64,000 bases of DNA from Enterococcus columbae DSM 7374 = ATCC 51263 (GTDB lineage Bacteria > Bacillota > Bacilli > Lactobacillales > Enterococcaceae): the NCBI RefSeq assembly GCF_000406925.1, contig NZ_KE136349.1:72446-136445 (forward strand). The letters run 5' to 3'. This document shows positions 62,387 to 64,000 of this stretch, piece by piece (positions within the stretch are counted from its first letter, which is position 1; each line of letters opens with the position of its first letter). The notes beneath the pieces were generated by a model, which was not told where the DNA came from, searched no databases, and saw nothing but the letters and a program-made list of their open reading frames with translations. The position numbers and the translations under genes are program-made.

Positions 62387-62818
62387 CTAAGTTGTTATAG
62401 CTAATAAGTGTTTTTTTAGATTGTTTAACTCTCTCTCTCTATCAACGATTATTTTTTCACTATCTACAGACAGTTTATTATTTTGCGAAATAATTATTTC
62501 TTGAATCATTTTAGTTGATTTGTAAAATTTTAGTTGATACTTGAAGTTCTTTTCATTTTCTGTTAATTCTTTAGCAACAAACCAAGATGTTTTTTTTGTT
62601 TCTCCAAAAACCATGTGTATTTTTATAGATAATCTTTCTATTTCTTTTTTATCAGTAACTGTAAACATTTTTACATCACCCATAGTATTTGTGACTGTAA
62701 CTTTTATTTCATCTACATTATCCGGAGAAACAATATCTATATTATTTTTTTTACATGAACTTAGCAAAAGAAAAAATAAGAAAAATATATTTAATAGAAC
62801 AGGTACCTTCTTTATCAT
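62387..62818 (-). CDS. Small lipoprotein, 143 aa
   Basis: The signal peptide (LLNIFFLFFLLLSSC) has a lipobox LSSC with cysteine at about residue 22. The mature part is lysine-rich and hydrophilic (IDIVSPDNVDEIKVTVTNTM). The family is unrecognised. It sits beyond the insertion element and before a relic region. Confidence 0.65.
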   Translation of the reverse strand: MIKKVPVLLNIFFLFFLLLSSCKKNNIDIVSPDNVDEIKVTVTNTMGDVKMFTVTDKKEIERLSIKIHMVFGETKKTSWFVAKELTENEKNFKYQLKFYKSTKMIQEIIISQNNKLSVDSEKIIVDRERELNNLKKHLLAITT

Positions 62819-63007
62819 AAAAATCCCTTCTTCTGTTCAATGTTTTGTTTTTCTATATTGATTTCTAATTATGGACTCATTTTTTCCGTATTTAAATTCC
62901 TTTCTGCCCATATAACCAACTATAAAATACCATTGTAACAAAAAAATATCAACGATTATAAAAAACATTTCAGTTTGTAGGATGTATAGTTAATAATAAT
63001 TAAATTA

Positions 63008-63042
63008 GGGAATAAAATTATCAAGTAATTTTATTCCCTTCT
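63008..63042. terminator. Terminator-like hairpin
   Basis: Stem gggaataaaatta / taattttattccc with a short loop and A/T-rich flanks, in the gap between the relic and the lipoprotein gene. Confidence 0.65.
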
Positions 63043-63049
63043 TGAACTA

Positions 63050-63237
63050 GCAATCATTCAAAATCATTGTAAATTCTCTTACGTTTTCGCTCTTCACGTT
63101 CTGTATTATCAAAAGCTTTTGGTAATACTTGCGCTCATGCGCTTGCTGAATTTCAGGAACTGAATCATTGTACATTGCGTCATAGGCTTCTCGATAAACA
63201 ACATTTAGTCATACATCTCGCCCATAATCCGGTCTGT
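63050..63237 (-). pseudogene. Fragment of an unrecognised protein gene
   Basis: The minus strand reads VVYREAYDAMYNDSVPEIQQ in one frame and PKAFDNTEREERKRKRIYND in another, both protein-like and joined by a frame change near 63125; a stop interrupts the upstream part. No start or family could be found. Confidence 0.4.
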
Positions 63238-63447
63238 TCAATTCTTCTTAAAACGAGTTATGGCCACTATTAGACTATATGGTAAGGTATAAAGTATTAA
63301 ATCAAATAATCTATAATTTAATATATATATAGTCTTCTCTACTCCAACAATTAATGTTAATGCCAACAGAAAAAAGATTATTTGAATAAAAGTTATCCAT
63401 AGTACAGTTTTTAAATAGTATAATGCTCTATTTTTCATTATTTCCAC
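63238..63447 (-). CDS. Small two-helix membrane protein, 69 aa
   Basis: It reads MKNRALYYLKTVLWITFIQI with a second helical part FDLILYTLPYSLIVAIT. Either GTG 63447 or ATG 63438 could be the start; AAGGAT lies upstream. It overlaps the end of the secreted protein gene by about ten bases, so the pair is translationally coupled. An immunity-protein role is a guess. Confidence 0.6.
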   Translation of the reverse strand: MEIMKNRALYYLKTVLWITFIQIIFFLLALTLIVGVEKTIYILNYRLFDLILYTLPYSLIVAITRFKKN

Positions 63448-64000
63448 ATATTAATCCTTCCATTCTTTGGATAATAATCTCTGGCATCAATAAATTTTGC
63501 TAAGGACAACCCTACATTTTCATAGAAATCTAAAACGTTAAAAGCAGTTTCTAAAATTCCAGAAAACATTCCTGTTAATATGCCAAATCTTTTAGCAGCT
63601 CGGCTCATCATTTCTCTTGCTAATTTTTGACCATGTTTAGCTGCATACGCACCTAATGTTGCATAACCACCAATTAAAGTTTGAACAATTGTAGAAAAAG
63701 CTACGGCGAATTCATCAACAGTTATCACTTTGCCATCCCAAAAACCAGCCTTTGATCTATATGGTGAAAGAGATTGATAAACTATTTCATAAAGACGTTC
63801 TGTCGTTAAATTTGGATATAAACTCTGATATTCATTGACAAGTTTATCAATTTGGTCTTTTGGTAATTGTATAGGTTCACTTAGTAAATTATCTATCCTA
63901 TCTAGTTCTTTCTTTTCTTTTTCGAATTGAACAATTTGCTTTCCTACTTCGTCTGCATAAATAAAAGGAGTACATACTTGACTAAATAATGTAAAAATTA
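63438..64000 (-). CDS. Secreted protein, 5' end beyond the window
   Basis: The frame is open to the right edge of the window, and reads a signal-like end (LFSQVCTPFIYADE), an acidic region (KELDRIDNLLSEPIQLPKDQ), and a glycine/alanine-rich hydrophobic part (VQTLIGGYATLGAYAAKHGQ) ending GRINMWK. It resembles the decayed protein at 48601-49340 in plan: charged first half, small hydrophobic second half. The start codon lies outside. The family is not recognised. Confidence 0.6.
   Translation of the reverse strand, partial: IFTLFSQVCTPFIYADEVGKQIVQFEKEKKELDRIDNLLSEPIQLPKDQIDKLVNEYQSLYPNLTTERLYEIVYQSLSPYRSKAGFWDGKVITVDEFAVAFSTIVQTLIGGYATLGAYAAKHGQKLAREMMSRAAKRFGILTGMFSGILETAFNVLDFYENVGLSLAKFIDARDYYPKNGRINMWK

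Overview
The window looks like chromosomal DNA from a low-GC Gram-positive coccus of the Enterococcaceae, probably Enterococcus. The evidence is the AT-rich composition, strong AGGAG ribosome sites, a sufCDSUB operon, a type II-A CRISPR locus, an enterococcal-style opp operon, a T-box leader and lactobacillales-type housekeeping genes. The species is not certain. | 1-6250 holds a complete type II-A CRISPR-Cas module on the minus strand (tracrRNA, cas9, cas1, cas2, csn2, then the leader and first repeat); the spacers lie beyond the left edge. | 6251-8000 is a scrapyard: a CPCC-type zinc protein, a decayed ORF, an IS1634-like transposase remnant and a truncated hicB. | 8000-16430 is core: the sufCDSUB Fe-S cluster operon behind a promoter with a Fur-like box, then pnp and rpsO with structured leaders and palindromic intergenic repeats. 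| 16800-26010 holds a rhodanese-like protein lacking its cysteine, a PerM-family permease with an EIIA-Gut domain protein, a lactonase, small unknown genes, sstT, and a chemoreceptor paired with an orphan sugar-binding lipoprotein. | 26143-33050 holds a cation P-type ATPase behind a yybP-ykoY (Mn2+) riboswitch, four tandem covarying hairpin repeats, metG and a NrtR-like Nudix regulator. | 33100-42420 is the most interesting part: an oppA-oppA / oppBCDF oligopeptide importer whose last gene is a nuclease-dead, truncated TnpB homologue (TldR type), followed by a likely guide RNA. Its seed recurs beside a T-rich motif inside both oppA promoters, suggesting RNA-guided repression of the importer. 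| 42600-47540 holds rlmN, a MATE exporter and ftsK. | 47800-51560 is a partly decayed bacteriocin/immunity-like cluster with a LytTR/GHKL two-component system and a direct-repeat LytTR-type site. | 51640-54260 is an amino-acid ABC importer, probably for histidine, behind a T-box with one specifier stem but two antiterminator/terminator modules. | 54265-60282 holds a PucR-type regulator, msmK, topB, a DUF1033 protein and mnmA. | 60400-62320 is an intact IS200/IS605 element with tnpA and tnpB, whose TnpB resembles the TldR. | 62387-64000 holds a lipoprotein, a gene relic, a small membrane protein and a secreted protein cut by the right edge.
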